The notes under the pieces are model-generated. The model ran no database searches, was not told the DNA's origin, and saw only the letters and a list, made by a program, of their open reading frames with translations. A stretch of 64,000 nt of DNA from Acidithiobacillus ferridurans (lineage in GTDB: Bacteria; Pseudomonadota; Gammaproteobacteria; Acidithiobacillales; Acidithiobacillaceae), in the NCBI RefSeq assembly GCF_003966655.1, contig NZ_AP018795.1, positions 558,001-622,000 of the forward strand. Reading direction: 5' to 3'. Both the position numbers and the translations under genes were made by a program. Of the stretch, positions 10,863 through 22,769 are shown in pieces (the first letter of the stretch is position 1; every line of letters begins with the position of its first letter).

Positions 10863-12347
10863 TTACGCCGGAATCTTGGAGAGAGACACCTGGGTCACCA
10901 GGTGCTGTACCGAGCTGTGCACGATATCAAGGAAGGGCGCTGGCCAGAGGCCGAGCAGCAGGGTAAAGGCCGCCAGGGTACCGAGCACCAATACCTCCCG
11001 GCCATCGAGGTCTTTCAGTCTGGCCACTTCGGGCTGGACGACACTGCCGAAAATCACCCGCTTGAAAAGCCAGAGGGTATATCCAGCGCCGGTAATCAGG
11101 CTGGTGGCCGCCAGAATCGCCAACCAGGGGTTTACCTGATAGGTTCCGAGCACCACCATGAATTCGCCGACAAAACCCGACGTCCCCGGTAGGCCGACAT
11201 TAGCCATGGCAAAGAGCATCATCAGTGCAGCAAAAACCGGCATGACATTGACCACTCCCCCGTAAGCTTTGATATTGCGGGTATGCATCCGGTCATAAAG
11301 TACGCCGACACAGAGGAACATGGCTGCGCTGACAAAGCCGTGAGATAACATTTGAATGATACCGCCCTCGATCGCCACGCTATTGAACACAAAAAATCCC
11401 AGCGTCACGAAACCCATATGAGCGATGGAGGAATAGGCGATCAGCTTTTTCATATCCTCCTGCACGATCGCCACCAGCGCGACATAGATGATGGCGATGA
11501 GGGACAGGACAATCATCAGCCAGGCCAACCTGTGACTCGCGTCGGGCACAATCGGCAGGCTCAGGCGCAGGAAGCCGTAGGCGCCCATCTTGAGCATTAC
11601 CGCCGCCAGGATGACGGAACCCCCGGTGGGCGCCTCGACATGGGCGTCCGGCAACCACGTATGCACCGGCCACATGGGAATTTTTACCGCGAAGGCAAAG
11701 AAAAAGGCCAGGAAGATTAGCGTCTGCGCGTTCATGCCCAAGGGAGTTTTCTGAAACTCTAACAAACTGAAACTATCTCCACTATGGAAGTAGAGATAGA
11801 GCAGCGCCACCAGCATCAATACCGATCCGAGAAAGGTATAGAGAAAGAACTTGATGGTCGCGTAGACCCGCCGCGGGCCGCCCCAAACCCCGATGATCAG
11901 AAACATGGGGATGAGCATGGCTTCCCAGAACACATAGAACAGAATGGCGTCCAGCGCACAGAAGACACCAATCATCAGCCCCTCCATGATCAGGAAAGCC
12001 GCCATGAATTGTGCTACCCGCTCCTGCACGTTTTTCCAGGAACTGATGACCACCAACACCGTCAGAAAACTGGTGAGCAGGATAAACCACAGGGAAATTC
12101 CGTCGATCCCGAGGTGATAAAAGATATTCAGGGAGGGAATCCAGGCGACCCGTTCGCTGTACTGCATCGCCGCCGTATGGGTATCGAATCCGGTAAATAG
12201 GGGAATGGTCACGGCGAAAGCAGCCAGCGAGACCACCAGCGCCAGCCAGCGCGCGGCCTCCGCACGCCGGTCACCCACCGCAAGGACCAGCAGACCACCG
12301 ATGATCGGCACCCAGATCGCGTAACTGAGGAGAGGGGAATGCGTCAT
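10863..12347 (-). CDS. nuoM: NADH-quinone oxidoreductase subunit M
   Basis: 494 residues, about 14 transmembrane helices, an Mrp-antiporter-like proton channel. Recognisable segments are the essential glutamate helix (FYVFWEAMLIPMFLIIG), PMWPVHTWLPDAHVEAPTGG, KKLIAYSSIAHMGFVTLG and the discontinuous helix region GLPGTSGFVGEFMVVLG. Spacing of 3 bases to nuoL and 12 to nuoN indicates one message. Confidence 0.98.
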   Translation of the reverse strand: MTHSPLLSYAIWVPIIGGLLVLAVGDRRAEAARWLALVVSLAAFAVTIPLFTGFDTHTAAMQYSERVAWIPSLNIFYHLGIDGISLWFILLTSFLTVLVVISSWKNVQERVAQFMAAFLIMEGLMIGVFCALDAILFYVFWEAMLIPMFLIIGVWGGPRRVYATIKFFLYTFLGSVLMLVALLYLYFHSGDSFSLLEFQKTPLGMNAQTLIFLAFFFAFAVKIPMWPVHTWLPDAHVEAPTGGSVILAAVMLKMGAYGFLRLSLPIVPDASHRLAWLMIVLSLIAIIYVALVAIVQEDMKKLIAYSSIAHMGFVTLGFFVFNSVAIEGGIIQMLSHGFVSAAMFLCVGVLYDRMHTRNIKAYGGVVNVMPVFAALMMLFAMANVGLPGTSGFVGEFMVVLGTYQVNPWLAILAATSLITGAGYTLWLFKRVIFGSVVQPEVARLKDLDGREVLVLGTLAAFTLLLGLWPAPFLDIVHSSVQHLVTQVSLSKIPA

Positions 12348-12350
12348 GCC

Positions 12351-14333
12351 TTATCCTCTCCAGACCACAAAATAGCTCATGAGCAGAATCAACCCGATAA
12401 TCATTGCGAAAGCATAGTGGTAAATATAACCCGTCTGGACGCGCCGCCAGGATAATGCCGCCTTACCGATTTCACGGGCCGTACCGTTGACCATGATGCC
12501 GTCGATCAGACGTTCGTCGCCCACATGCCAGAACAAAGCGCCAAGCTGTAAGACGCCGCGTACCAGAACCGTCTGGTTGAAGGCATCAAACCCGTATTTG
12601 CGCTGCAGCGCCCAGATAACGGGGCTGAGAAACCGGGTCAGCGTTGCCGGCAGGCCCGGCCGCAACCAGTAGAACCAGGCAGCGACGGCAATACCCAAGA
12701 GCGCCAACCAGAACGGTAAGGTCCCCAGACTGTGCAGCACGAACGCGCCCGCACCCTGCCACTGGGCACGGATCTCCCCGATGGTATTCCACTGCGGGGC
12801 AACGACCAGGGAGGAATCCAGGAAGTGCCCCAGGCCGACGGGCCCAATATACGCCCAACCCGCGTAAACCGCGGGGATCGCCAGCGCAATCAGGGGCACG
12901 GTAATCACCCAGGGTGACTCGTGCAGATGTGCGCGGGTGTGGGCATCCATGCGCGGAGTGCCATGGAAGACCAGGAAAAACATCCGGAAGGTATAGAGCG
13001 CCGTGACGAAGGCGCCGGCCACCAGCATCCATTCCGCCCAGCCCGCCCCGGGCAGGGTAGAGAGCCCGACAGCCTCGATAATGAGGTCCTTGCTGAAGAA
13101 TCCGGCGAAAGGCGGAATCCCGCACAACGACAGGCTGCCGATCAGAAAGGTGACATAGGTGATGGGCATGACCTTGCGCAGCCCGCCCATTTTGCGGATA
13201 TCCTGCTCGTTGGACATCGCATGGATCACTGAACCTGCGGCCAGAAATAGCAAGGCCTTGAAGAAGGCGTGAGTCATCAGGTGAAAAATTGCCGCAGAGA
13301 AGGCGGAAGCGCCCAGCGCCGCAGTCATGTAACCCAACTGGGAAATGGTCGAATAAGCGATGATGCGCTTGATATCGTTCTGCACCAGACCGACGAGCCC
13401 CATAAAGAACGCCGTTACCGCGCCGATGACCAGCACCACCGAAAGGGCCGTCGCGGACTGTTCAAAAATCGGCGACATCCGTGCGACCATAAAAATACCC
13501 GCTGTGACCATGGTCGCCGCATGGATCAGGGCGGAGATGGGGGTCGGGCCCTCCATGGATTCCGGCAGCCAGACATGTAAAGGCACCTGCGCGGATTTAC
13601 CCATGGCGCCGATAAACAGCAGCAGGGCAATCCAGGTCAGCACACTCCAGGGATGTCCCGGTATGATTTCCAGTGTTTGTCCGGTCAGATAAGGTACGGC
13701 CGCAAATACCGTACGATAATCCAGACTGCCAAAATAGTGGTATACTGCGGCAATACCGATCAAAAAGCCGAAATCACCGACACGGTTGACGATAAATGCC
13801 TTGATCGCGGCGACATTGGCACTTTCACGCTGAAACCAGAAGCCGATAAGCAGGTAGGAAACCAGACCCACCGCTTCCCAGCCAAAAAAGAGCTGGAGAA
13901 AATTATTGCTCATCACCAGCATGATCATACTGAACGTGAACAAGGCGATATAGCTGAAAAAACGCGCGTAACCCGGATCGCCATGCATATAACCAACGGT
14001 ATATAGATGCACGCACAGAGATACAAAAGTGACAACGACCAGCATCAATGCCGTCAGGCTGTCGATGTCAAAACCGACGGATACCGGCAGATGACCCAAT
14101 ACCGCCCAGGTATAGATATCTCCATAAAAGGTTATACCGTGACCGGTTTGCCAGAGCACGGCCAACGATAGATAGAAAGCAATGGCCACCCCGATGATCG
14201 GTGCCCAATGCGCATGCTCCCGGAGCTTCCAGCCCCAGAAGCCGGCCACGAGTGCACCCACCAGTGGCGCCACGGGGATAACCAGATACACGGCGAGGGG
14301 AGGGAAGGCGTTTAACCAGTCAAAAACCCACAT
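12351..14333 (-). CDS. nuoL: NADH-quinone oxidoreductase subunit L
   Basis: 660 residues, normal length. It has the antiporter-like core with WEAVGLVSYLLIGFWF, KSAQVPLHVWLPESMEGPTP, IKRIIAYSTISQLGYM and IPPFAGFFSKDLIIEA. These are followed by the extended C-terminal transmembrane section that carries the long lateral helix in complex I. It lies 1 base after nuoK and 3 bases before nuoM. Confidence 0.98.
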   Translation of the reverse strand: MWVFDWLNAFPPLAVYLVIPVAPLVGALVAGFWGWKLREHAHWAPIIGVAIAFYLSLAVLWQTGHGITFYGDIYTWAVLGHLPVSVGFDIDSLTALMLVVVTFVSLCVHLYTVGYMHGDPGYARFFSYIALFTFSMIMLVMSNNFLQLFFGWEAVGLVSYLLIGFWFQRESANVAAIKAFIVNRVGDFGFLIGIAAVYHYFGSLDYRTVFAAVPYLTGQTLEIIPGHPWSVLTWIALLLFIGAMGKSAQVPLHVWLPESMEGPTPISALIHAATMVTAGIFMVARMSPIFEQSATALSVVLVIGAVTAFFMGLVGLVQNDIKRIIAYSTISQLGYMTAALGASAFSAAIFHLMTHAFFKALLFLAAGSVIHAMSNEQDIRKMGGLRKVMPITYVTFLIGSLSLCGIPPFAGFFSKDLIIEAVGLSTLPGAGWAEWMLVAGAFVTALYTFRMFFLVFHGTPRMDAHTRAHLHESPWVITVPLIALAIPAVYAGWAYIGPVGLGHFLDSSLVVAPQWNTIGEIRAQWQGAGAFVLHSLGTLPFWLALLGIAVAAWFYWLRPGLPATLTRFLSPVIWALQRKYGFDAFNQTVLVRGVLQLGALFWHVGDERLIDGIMVNGTAREIGKAALSWRRVQTGYIYHYAFAMIIGLILLMSYFVVWRG

Positions 14334-14334
14334 A

Positions 14335-14655
14335 TCAGCCCCTCAACTCGTCGATATCATCCACATTGATGCTATGGCGATTGCGGAAATAGGCGACCAG
14401 TATCGCCAGGCCAATCGCCGCTTCGGCAGCCGCCACCGTAAGAATAAAAAATACGAATATCTGCCCATCGAGATTGCCGAGATAACGGGAAAATGCGACC
14501 AGATTGATGTTTACCGCCAGCAGCAGCAACTCGATGGCCATCAGCAGAATGATGACATTCTTGCGATTGAGGAAAATACCAACCACACCGATGGAAAAGA
14601 GCATCGCTCCGAGAATCAGGTAGGCCGCCAGGGTCGGTTGTCCAGCATTCATCAT
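14335..14655 (-). CDS. nuoK: NADH-quinone oxidoreductase subunit K
   Basis: 106 residues with three transmembrane helices. It contains the conserved buried glutamates of the family in [17 protein letters not shown] and [16 protein letters not shown], which contribute to the proton path. It starts at a double ATG that overlaps the nuoJ stop (ATGATG over TGA), so translation is coupled. Confidence 0.97.
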   Translation of the reverse strand: MMNAGQPTLAAYLILGAMLFSIGVVGIFLNRKNVIILLMAIELLLLAVNINLVAFSRYLGNLDGQIFVFFILTVAAAEAAIGLAILVAYFRNRHSINVDDIDELRG

Positions 14656-15248
14656 TCAGGCTCCCGCAAATCCACCAGTTGTACCCGGTCTTTGGCCCGC
14701 ACGGCCATCTGCGCGGCAATGTTCTGGGTTTTGGTACCAGTCCGGCGCCGCAGGGTGAGGGCAATCGCGGCGATAATCGCCACGAGCAGAATTACTGCAG
14801 CTATTTCAAATGGATACAGATACTTGGTATACAGTAGGACCCCCAGTGCCCGGGTATTGTCGGTATTCGCCGGAAGTGCGGCGGGTGCAGGGATATGGCC
14901 CAGGGAAGACGTCCAGAAAACAATCGCCAGCTCCAGTACACCGAGGATGGCAATAGCGAGGCCCAATGGCAGATAACTGAGAAAGCCTTCCTTGATACGC
15001 GCCAGGTTGATATCCAGCATCATCACCACAAAGAGGAAAAGCACCATCACCGCGCCCACATAGACCAGAATCAAAATCAACCCCAGGAATTCAGCTCCCA
15101 ACAGCATGAACAGGGCGGCAGCATTAAAAAACGCCAGTACCAGATACAGGGTCGCGTATACCGGATTACGCGCCGTAATCACCAACGTTGCAGAGCCCAG
15201 CAATATGGCAGAGAAGATATAAAACAGAATCGTGGTTACTGGCAGCAT
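14652..15248 (-). CDS. nuoJ: NADH-quinone oxidoreductase subunit J
   Basis: 198 residues with five hydrophobic segments in the N-terminal 160 residues. The family core [20 protein letters not shown] contains the conserved tyrosine/glycine helix (pi bulge) that moves during turnover. It lies 15 bases after nuoI, and its stop overlaps the nuoK start. Confidence 0.97.
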   Translation of the reverse strand: MLPVTTILFYIFSAILLGSATLVITARNPVYATLYLVLAFFNAAALFMLLGAEFLGLILILVYVGAVMVLFLFVVMMLDINLARIKEGFLSYLPLGLAIAILGVLELAIVFWTSSLGHIPAPAALPANTDNTRALGVLLYTKYLYPFEIAAVILLVAIIAAIALTLRRRTGTKTQNIAAQMAVRAKDRVQLVDLREPE

Positions 15249-15263
15249 GGCATCTGTTCTCCG

Positions 15264-15755
15264 TCAGCGGTAAGCGCGATCAGCATCGCGATCGGCAGCC
15301 AGCTCCGCTTCCAGGCGATCGCCATTGGCCAGCAGCATGTCTTTGGTATATATCAGGTCGCCGCGAATTTCTCCATGATAAGAGAGCACCCGGCTTTCGA
15401 CGATGGAGTCTACCGGACAGGATTCTTCACAGAGTCCACAAAAAATACACTTGCTGAGATCGATGTCGTAGCGCGTCGTCCGCCGCGTTCCATCACTACG
15501 GACGTCGCTTTCGATGGTAATGGCCAGCGCCGGACACACCGCCTCACAGAGTTTGCAGGCAATGCAGCGTTCCTCACCGTTCGCATAGCGGCGCAAGGCG
15601 TGCAGACCGCGGAAGCGGGGCGATTGCGGCGTCTGTTCTTCGGGGTATTGCACGGTGATCTTCCGCGCAAAAAAATAACGGCCGGTAAGCTGCATGCCGC
15701 GCAGCATCTCCGTCAGGAAAAAAGTATTAAACCATTGCCTTGGGCGAAATTGCAT
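15264..15755 (-). CDS. nuoI: NADH-quinone oxidoreductase subunit I (2x 4Fe-4S)
   Basis: 163 residues from the ATG at 15755, preceded by GAGGAG. The open frame extends 16 codons upstream across the end of nuoH, but the extension is not family-like. Two complete 4Fe-4S motifs are visible: [12 protein letters not shown] near residue 60 and [12 protein letters not shown] near residue 100. They hold clusters N6a and N6b, which carry electrons towards N2 in NuoB. Confidence 0.97.
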   Translation of the reverse strand: MQFRPRQWFNTFFLTEMLRGMQLTGRYFFARKITVQYPEEQTPQSPRFRGLHALRRYANGEERCIACKLCEAVCPALAITIESDVRSDGTRRTTRYDIDLSKCIFCGLCEESCPVDSIVESRVLSYHGEIRGDLIYTKDMLLANGDRLEAELAADRDADRAYR

Positions 15756-15765
15756 ATGGTTCTCC

Positions 15766-16791
15766 TCAGCGCAAAATGGCACGCAGGGGCGTTTCCAGAG
15801 CAACGCCGACTACGACAATCCAGACAATGGTCACCGGGATAAACACCTTCCAGCCCAAACGCATGATCTGGTCATAGCGATAACGGGGAAAAGTAGCGCG
15901 AATCCATAAAAATACATACAGCAGGAAAGCGGTTTTCAGCAATAACCAGACGACACCCGGTATCCAGGTGAGCCATGGTGTATTGATCGGCGCATACCAG
16001 CCACCGAGAAAGAGCACCGTCGACAACATGGAGACGAAAATCATGTTGGCATATTCCGCTAGAAAGAACAGTGCGAAGGCCATCCCGGAATACTCCACAT
16101 GAAATCCCGCCACAATTTCCGACTCGCCTTCCGCTACGTCAAAAGGTGCGCGGTTGGTTTCGGCCACGCCGGAAATAAAGTACACCAGAAAGAACGGAAA
16201 TAACGGCAGCCAATACCAGGACCAGAAACCGCCGCCCGCCTGGGCTTCCACGATTTTGGTGAGGTTCAGGGTCTGGGCAGCCATCAACAACCCCACCAGG
16301 GCAAAGCCCATGGCAATTTCGTAAGCCACCAGCTGAGCCGCCGCCCGCATGGCCCCCAGAAAGGCATATTTGGAATTGGATGCCCAGCCCGCAACGATGA
16401 TGCCGTATACCCCCAGTCCGGCGATGGCCAGCACATAAAGGAGACCGGCGTTCATGTGGGAGATGGCCATATCCGGACCGAAAGGAATGGCCGCCCAGAC
16501 CAGCATTGCCGGCACGAAAGCCAGCACCGGTGCCGCCAGGAACAGAAACCGATTAGCGTTGGTGGGGATGATCACTTCCTTGAACATCAGCTTGACCGCG
16601 TCGGCGATCGGCTGCAACGATCCCTTGAAGCCCACGCGATTGGGACCCAGACGTACCTGTATATAACCAATCACCTTGCGCTCGGCCAGGGTCAGATAGG
16701 CCACACCCAACAGTAGTGGCACCAAGACAACGACAATCTTGATCACCGACCAGAGGATCGCCCACCACGCCGTACTCTGAAAATCATGCAT
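15766..16791 (-). CDS. nuoH: NADH-quinone oxidoreductase subunit H
   Basis: 341 residues with about eight transmembrane helices. Family landmarks are [20 protein letters not shown] near residue 30, the conserved acidic loop [20 protein letters not shown] and the [15 protein letters not shown] segment. It forms part of the quinone chamber at the junction of the two arms. It sits between nuoG and nuoI. Confidence 0.98.
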   Translation of the reverse strand: MHDFQSTAWWAILWSVIKIVVVLVPLLLGVAYLTLAERKVIGYIQVRLGPNRVGFKGSLQPIADAVKLMFKEVIIPTNANRFLFLAAPVLAFVPAMLVWAAIPFGPDMAISHMNAGLLYVLAIAGLGVYGIIVAGWASNSKYAFLGAMRAAAQLVAYEIAMGFALVGLLMAAQTLNLTKIVEAQAGGGFWSWYWLPLFPFFLVYFISGVAETNRAPFDVAEGESEIVAGFHVEYSGMAFALFFLAEYANMIFVSMLSTVLFLGGWYAPINTPWLTWIPGVVWLLLKTAFLLYVFLWIRATFPRYRYDQIMRLGWKVFIPVTIVWIVVVGVALETPLRAILR

Positions 16792-16802
16792 GGTGTTGCC
16801 TC

Positions 16803-19154
16803 CTAAGTACCGGTCGCAGTGACGGCCCGCGTCGCCGTGCTCACCGAGCAGGCCGTATAGGCTGCACCCAATATCGCCGTCTCAGCATATCCCATAGGCA
16901 CCCAGACGGTACCCATCGGAATCCCGGCATCCACTACCAGAGGCAGGCAGACCTTGCCGCCGGGGGTGCTGATTTCCACGAAATCCCCCTGCAGGGCCAG
17001 CGCCCTGACCTGATCCGGATGCATTTTCACCACAGCGGGCTGGGTGAGGGGTATGGCACGTCGCACCAGCGGGTCGCCCCGGAAAAGAGGCCAATCACCC
17101 AGACGGCGCAATCCGTCGTCTGCATACGGGGACACCGGAACTGGTTCCAAGACCGGGAAGGTACGGAAAGGCGGCACATCCAGGGCATACTCGCCGATTT
17201 CACGCTGCCACATGGCCGTTACTTCACTCAGTTCATTGAACTGGAATCCTGGCAGATTAAGGCCATCACCGAGTACACGCAGTATCTTCCAGGCAGGACG
17301 TGCCTCCTCCGGCGTTTTTACCGCGGCGCGGAAGGTTTGCAGACGTCCTTCGTTGTTGATGAACGATCCAGCCCCCTCGGCAAAGGCCGCCATGGGCAGA
17401 ATCACATCGGCATACTGTTTCGCCTCGCCCGCAAACTGCGCGATGCTCAGCACAAACTCCGCATTTTGCAACGCCGCCAGTGCGGCCGCGCCGCGCATCG
17501 CGTCCACACCCGGCTCTGTACCCAAGAGTATGAAGCCCCGCATATCCGCATCCCAAAACGCATCCGCAGGCAACCCTATCGTCTGCGCCCGATGTCCCCC
17601 CGGCAGACGGTGCGGTACACAACCACTCAGCCAGGCGCCGGCGCTATTGGCGTCTTGCGCCAGCCAACCCACCCGCGCGCCCGCCAACCCGGCAAGAGAC
17701 TCGATCTGTGCGATCATCGCCGCCGCCTGCGGGTGATGCAGCAAGGCACTGCCAATGAGGATCAGGGGGTTATCTGCCGCCAGCAGGTCACTCGCCACAC
17801 CCGCCAGAGACTCCATGCCGCCGGTTTTCCCGGCGTGACCGGACAACTCGCTGCAGAGCGCCGCATAAAGGGCCAGGTCGGCGCCTGCTTCGGCCACCAG
17901 TTGGGTGACGGGATAGTTGAAATCCTGACGCAGGCTGTCGATGGCAATCACCTTGCCACCTTGCAACACCGACTTGCGCAAACGATGGTTGGTCAGCGGC
18001 TGCTGTTGCCGCGGAAAGGCATGGCAGAGCAATATCAGCGGCTCGCGCTCCAGATCTTCCAGAGCCATGTTCAGCGCCGGATAGACCGGCATTGCGGCAT
18101 CCGCGCGGAAATCCTGCTGACGCAAGCGATGGTCCACGTGAGGGCTGCCCATGCCGCGCAGCAAGGCCTGGAAAAGGAACAGTTCTTCATTGCCGGACTG
18201 CGCCGAAATGAGTCCGGCCAGCCGTTCCGCACCATGCCGGGCAATCACCTGCTCCAGACCCGACAAGGCGACATCCAATGCTTCCGCCCACGAGGCCTCA
18301 CGCCATACGCCGTCGACACGCAGCAAAGGCCGCGTCACGCGGTCCTCCGCTTGTAGGCCGGTATAGGCATAACGCCCCTTGTCACAAATCCACTCTTCAT
18401 TCACCGCCTGATTGGCACGCGGCAGAACCCGCAACACTTCGCGGCCCAGGCTCTGCACGTCGGTATTACAGCCCGTCGAACAGTGCGGGCAAAGCCCGGG
18501 CGTGTGCTTCAGTTCCCAGGAACGGGCCTTGAAACGAAAAGGCTTGCTGGTCAATGCGCCTACCGGACAGAGATCAATCATGTTGCCGGATAATTCAGAC
18601 TGCACAGCCTTGGCGACGTAGGTGCCAATAGCCATATGTTCACCACGCCCCGTCGCTCCCAGTTCCATGATTCCGCCGATTTCCTGACCGAAGCGCACGC
18701 AGCGGGTGCACTGGATGCAGCGCGTCATTTCCGTGGCAATGAGCGGCCCGATGTTCGGGTCCTGCACGACCCGTTTCTCTTCGGCGTACTGGCTGTGCGG
18801 ATTGGCATAGCCCATGGTGATGTCCTGCAGAGGACATTCGCCACCCTGATCACAGATGGGGCAATCCAGGGGATGATTGATGAGCAGAAACTCCAGCACA
18901 CCCTGCTGCGCCATCTTCGCCTTGCGCGACGCTGTGGCGACCTTCATACCGTCTGCGACAGGCGTCGCGCAGGCCGGCAACGGCTTGGGGGCCTTTTCCA
19001 CATCTACCAGACACATGCGGCAATTGGCCGCTACCGACAGCTTGGGGTGATAACAAAAGAAGGGAATATAGATCCCCAAAGCCTGGGCTGCCTCCATGAT
19101 GGTGGTCCCTGGGACGACCTCGATGGACTGTCCGTCGATCTCGATATGCGGCAT
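16803..19154 (-). CDS. nuoG: NADH-quinone oxidoreductase subunit G (iron-sulfur)
   Basis: 783 residues. The N-terminal 2Fe-2S domain has [16 protein letters not shown] with a further cysteine in ACATPV. Next come the His-Cys cluster [29 protein letters not shown], and an additional CPHCSTGC motif with a downstream cysteine that matches the off-path N7 cluster found in some complex I enzymes. The rest is molybdopterin-oxidoreductase-like without obvious cofactor residues. Its ATG overlaps the nuoF stop by one base. Confidence 0.97.
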   Translation of the reverse strand: MPHIEIDGQSIEVVPGTTIMEAAQALGIYIPFFCYHPKLSVAANCRMCLVDVEKAPKPLPACATPVADGMKVATASRKAKMAQQGVLEFLLINHPLDCPICDQGGECPLQDITMGYANPHSQYAEEKRVVQDPNIGPLIATEMTRCIQCTRCVRFGQEIGGIMELGATGRGEHMAIGTYVAKAVQSELSGNMIDLCPVGALTSKPFRFKARSWELKHTPGLCPHCSTGCNTDVQSLGREVLRVLPRANQAVNEEWICDKGRYAYTGLQAEDRVTRPLLRVDGVWREASWAEALDVALSGLEQVIARHGAERLAGLISAQSGNEELFLFQALLRGMGSPHVDHRLRQQDFRADAAMPVYPALNMALEDLEREPLILLCHAFPRQQQPLTNHRLRKSVLQGGKVIAIDSLRQDFNYPVTQLVAEAGADLALYAALCSELSGHAGKTGGMESLAGVASDLLAADNPLILIGSALLHHPQAAAMIAQIESLAGLAGARVGWLAQDANSAGAWLSGCVPHRLPGGHRAQTIGLPADAFWDADMRGFILLGTEPGVDAMRGAAALAALQNAEFVLSIAQFAGEAKQYADVILPMAAFAEGAGSFINNEGRLQTFRAAVKTPEEARPAWKILRVLGDGLNLPGFQFNELSEVTAMWQREIGEYALDVPPFRTFPVLEPVPVSPYADDGLRRLGDWPLFRGDPLVRRAIPLTQPAVVKMHPDQVRALALQGDFVEISTPGGKVCLPLVVDAGIPMGTVWVPMGYAETAILGAAYTACSVSTATRAVTATGT

Positions 19155-20436
19155 CAGGCAGCCCCCCCATTCACCAAACAGTGTTTATGCCGAATGTGGT
19201 ATTCATATTCTTCACGAAACAGATGCACAGAGCTGACCACGGGCGCCACACCACCATCCGCCAGGGCACAGATGGTGCGGCCCTCAATGCGTGATCCCAC
19301 ATCCAGCAGTAGTTGCAGGTCCTCTTCGCGGCCCTGACCATTTTCGAGGCGATGCATCACCCGCCACAACCACCCCATGCCCTCCCGGCACGGGGTACAT
19401 TGGCCGCAGGACTCGTGCATGTAAAAACGGGCGATACGTTCCACCACCTTGACAATACAAACACTATCGTCGATGACGATGACCGATCCTGCCCCAAGGG
19501 CGGATCCGGACTTGGCGATGGAGTCATAATCCATGGTGACCGCCATCATGGCCTCGCCACCCACCATGGGAGTACTGGTGCCGCCGGGAATCACCGCCTT
19601 GAGTTGACGCCCCGGCCGCAGCCCTCCGGCCATTTCCAGGAGTTCTTTGAAAGGGGTACCCATGGGAACTTCGTAGTTACCCGGCCGCTGCACGTGGCCG
19701 GTCACCGAAAAGATCTTGGTGCCGCCATTGTTGGGTTTTCCCAGATTGAGGAACCACTCGCCGCCCTTGGCGATGATGCTCGGCACCGAAGCAAAGGTTT
19801 CCACATTGTTGATGGTGGTGGGCTGACCATAGAGACCATAGCTGGCGGGAAATGGCGGCTTGAAACGTGGCTGCCCTTTCTTCCCCTCCAACGCCTCCAT
19901 CAACGCCGTTTCCTCACCGCAAATATACGCACCCGCCCCCCGATGCACGTACAGATCGAAGGAGAAATCGGTGCCCAGGATATTCTGCCCCAGATACCCC
20001 TTTGCGTAGGCCTCTTCCAGCGCTCTCTCCACAATGTGGATCGGCTCCACGAACTCGCCGCGGATAAAAATATATCCGGTACTCGCCCCCATGGCGTAGG
20101 CACCGATAATCATGCCCTCGATCAGGCGATGGGGTTCATAACGCATGATGTCCCGGTCCTTGCAGGTACCTGGTTCACCCTCGTCGGCATTGCAGAGCAG
20201 GTATTTGGTACCGGTCACGCCCTTGGGCATGAAACTCCACTTCAGCCCGGTAGGGAAACCGGCGCCCCCCGGCCACGCAGTGCGGATTTTTTTACCTCGC
20301 TGATAATCTGATCCGGCGCCATGGAGTCCAGCAGCACCCTGCGCAGAGCATCGTAGCCGCCAGTCCCCGCATACACCGAAAGGCGGTGGGAGTCAGGCAA
20401 CCCACGGTTCTGCAACGTAACGCCGTTAACGAACAT
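19154..20436 (-). CDS. nuoF: NADH-quinone oxidoreductase subunit F, split by a -1 frameshift
   Basis: The NADH- and FMN-binding subunit. The N terminus ([20 protein letters not shown] to KKSALRGRG) is in one frame and ends at a stop near 20242. The rest ([14 protein letters not shown], then [36 protein letters not shown] and the 4Fe-4S site [12 protein letters not shown]) is in the next frame. One G added to the run of six (C6 at 20265-20270 on the plus strand) restores [11 protein letters not shown] and gives about 427 residues, the family length. The start is ATG at 20436, overlapping the end of nuoE. Sequencing error is my preferred explanation because all other nuo genes are intact. Confidence 0.93.
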
Positions 20437-20917
20437 CGTCGGAGTCCCCCCGTAATTTCGCCAGCAAGGCATCCAGACTTTCCTGCGTCAGATTCTCGTA
20501 ATAGTGATCACCGACCTGCAGCATCGGTGCGTCTTTACAGGCACCCAGACATTCCACTTCCTGGAGGGTGAAGAGACCGTCCGCGGTCGTCTCACCAGGG
20601 CTCACACCCAGGCGCTCGCGCAGGTGTTGAAGTACCGCGTCGGATCCATTCAGAAAGCAGGAGACGCTACCACAGACGCAGAGTTTGTGCCGCCCCACCG
20701 GCTGGAGTTCGTACATGCTGTAAAAAGTTGCCGCTTCATAGACCTGAATCGCCGGGATGTCGAGCAGACCGGCGATATGCTCCATCACCGCGTCACTCAG
20801 ATAGCCGTGCTCCTCCTGGGCGATGCGCAGTGCCGCCAACAGGACGGAACGCGCCTGATCCGCCGGATATTTAGCCCGCTCACGAGCAATTTCTGCCAGA
20901 GACTTTTCCGATAACAT
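20426..20917 (-). CDS. nuoE: NADH-quinone oxidoreductase subunit E (2Fe-2S)
   Basis: 163 residues, thioredoxin-like fold. The four cysteines of cluster N1a are visible in [11 protein letters not shown] and [11 protein letters not shown]. The N-terminal helical part ([20 protein letters not shown]) is typical. It ends 11 bases inside the nuoF start region. Confidence 0.97.
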   Translation of the reverse strand: MLSEKSLAEIARERAKYPADQARSVLLAALRIAQEEHGYLSDAVMEHIAGLLDIPAIQVYEAATFYSMYELQPVGRHKLCVCGSVSCFLNGSDAVLQHLRERLGVSPGETTADGLFTLQEVECLGACKDAPMLQVGDHYYENLTQESLDALLAKLRGDSDDVR

Positions 20918-20920
20918 GGC

Positions 20921-22174
20921 TTACCTGTCGATCTCGCCGAAAACAATGTCCATGGTGGATAAAATAGCCACCACGTCCGCGATCATATGTCCCCGAGCCA
21001 TCTCGTCCATAGCGGCGAGATGCGGGAATCCGGGTGCCCGGATTTTCATCCGGTAGGGTTTGTTGGCACCATCCGAAATCATATAAATGCCAAACTCCCC
21101 CTTGGGAGCCTCCACCGCGGCATAGACTTCACCCGCAGGAACCGCCATGCCCTCGGAGAAAAGCTTGAAGTGATGAATCAGCGCCTCCATGCTGGTTTTC
21201 ATCGTTTCGCGGGACGGCGCGGCAATCTTGAAATCATCGGTAATCACCGGGCCGGGATTCTTGCGCAGCCAATCCACACACTGGACAATGATCCGGTTGC
21301 TCTGCCGCATCTCTGCGACGCGGACCAGATAGCGATCATAACAGTCCCCGGTTTTACCCACCGGAATATCAAAATCCAGATCGGCATACGCTGCGTAGGG
21401 TTGGGTACGCCGTAGATCCCAAGCCACACCGGAAGAGCGCAGCATGGGGCCAGTGAAGCCCAGTTGGATGGCCCGTTCCGGCCCCACCACACCGATACCC
21501 ACAGTGCGCTGCTTCCAGATCCGGTTGTCCGTCAGCAGGGTTTCATACTCGTCCACGTAGGTAGGGAACCGGCGCGCGAAGTCCTCTATGAAATCCAGCA
21601 TGCTGCCCTGCCGGTTGGCATTGAGCTCTTGCAGGCGCTGGGCATCACGGTAAGGAGACGGCTGGTACTGTGGCATCTGTGCAGGTAGGTCGCGGTACAC
21701 CCCCCCCGGGCGATAGTAGGCGGCATGCATGCGCGCGCCGGATACCGCTTCATAGACATCCATGAGGTCTTCCCGCTCGCGGAAGCAGTAAAGAAAGACG
21801 CTCATGGCACCGACGTCCAGGGCATAGGCACCCAACCAGAGCAGATGATTGAGAATGCGGGTAATCTCGTCGAACAGGGTACGGATATACTGGGCACGAA
21901 CCGGCACTTCGACGCCGAGCAGTTTCTCCACCGCTAGACAGTACGCGTGTTCGTTGCACAGCATCGACACATAATCGAGCCGATCCATATAAGGCAGGTT
22001 CTGCAGATAGGTCTTGTTTTCCGCCAACTTCTCGGTAGCCCTGTGCAGCAGACCGATGTGGGGATCGGCGCGCTCGATCACTTCACCGTCCAGTTCCAGT
22101 ACCAGACGCAGCACACCGTGGGCAGACGGATGCTGCGGCCCGAAGTTCATGGTGAAGTTATTGATTTCGGGCAT
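20921..22174 (-). CDS. nuoD: NADH-quinone oxidoreductase subunit D (49 kDa type)
   Basis: 417 residues from the ATG at 22174 ([19 protein letters not shown]), with GGGAGGG upstream. The open frame extends 79 codons further into nuoC, but that extension is a shadow. The family core includes [13 protein letters not shown], the quinone-site histidine, [10 protein letters not shown] and the C-terminal DIVFGEIDR. It forms the quinone cavity with NuoB. It is separate from nuoC here, not fused as in E. coli. Confidence 0.97.
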   Translation of the reverse strand: MPEINNFTMNFGPQHPSAHGVLRLVLELDGEVIERADPHIGLLHRATEKLAENKTYLQNLPYMDRLDYVSMLCNEHAYCLAVEKLLGVEVPVRAQYIRTLFDEITRILNHLLWLGAYALDVGAMSVFLYCFREREDLMDVYEAVSGARMHAAYYRPGGVYRDLPAQMPQYQPSPYRDAQRLQELNANRQGSMLDFIEDFARRFPTYVDEYETLLTDNRIWKQRTVGIGVVGPERAIQLGFTGPMLRSSGVAWDLRRTQPYAAYADLDFDIPVGKTGDCYDRYLVRVAEMRQSNRIIVQCVDWLRKNPGPVITDDFKIAAPSRETMKTSMEALIHHFKLFSEGMAVPAGEVYAAVEAPKGEFGIYMISDGANKPYRMKIRAPGFPHLAAMDEMARGHMIADVVAILSTMDIVFGEIDR

Positions 22175-22766
22175 TGTAGCGACCCTCCCCTGCTTCACGG
22201 ATGATACGTGGTACCACCACGCGCTCCTCGGTGCGCGTCGGCTCGTAGACCACCCGGCCCTGGTCCGCGTCGTAACGCATTTCCACCGTACCGACCAGGG
22301 GAAAATCCTTACGGAATGGATGGCCGACAAAGCCGTAGTCCGTAAGGATGCGCCGCAAATCGGGGTGACCGTCAAAAAGAACCCCGTAAAGATCAAAGGC
22401 CTCACGCTCAAACCAGTTGGCGGCTGCCCAGACCTCCACTACGGATGGCACGATGGGCAGATCGTCATCGGCAAAAATACGTACCCGCAGGCGCTGGCGG
22501 TGCTTCAGGGAGAGCAGATGATAGACCACCGCAAAGCGCGGCCCCTCCCAGAGCCCTTCGCCATAGGCGGAGTAGTCCACTCCGCAGACATCTACCAGCA
22601 AGTCAAAGGCGCAGGCCGCATCATCCCGAAGCAGGAGACATGCCGCAGAAAAGCCCTCACGGGACAACTCCACGGTCAGTTCGCCGCGATCCAGGCGCGC
22701 GGTTCGCAGTGTCGCGCCCAGTTCATCGCTGAGATGCTGGAGCAGATTTTCGAGTGCGTCAGTCAT
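22158..22766 (-). CDS. nuoC: NADH-quinone oxidoreductase subunit C (30 kDa type)
   Basis: 202 residues. The conserved 30-kDa signature is present: [20 protein letters not shown] followed by [20 protein letters not shown]. It overlaps the nuoD start by 17 bases and follows nuoB by 3 bases. Confidence 0.97.
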   Translation of the reverse strand: MTDALENLLQHLSDELGATLRTARLDRGELTVELSREGFSAACLLLRDDAACAFDLLVDVCGVDYSAYGEGLWEGPRFAVVYHLLSLKHRQRLRVRIFADDDLPIVPSVVEVWAAANWFEREAFDLYGVLFDGHPDLRRILTDYGFVGHPFRKDFPLVGTVEMRYDADQGRVVYEPTRTEERVVVPRIIREAGEGRYNARNQ

Positions 22767-22769
22767 GGC

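Noticed and set aside
17019-18356. Plus-strand frame of 445 codons opposite nuoG
   Set aside because: Antisense shadow of nuoG with no recognisable domain.
20255-20280. Programmed ribosomal frameshifting in nuoF
   Set aside because: No slippery heptamer plus downstream structure typical of programmed events was seen, NuoF is not known to use one, and the same lesion type recurs in tpiA and hrcA.
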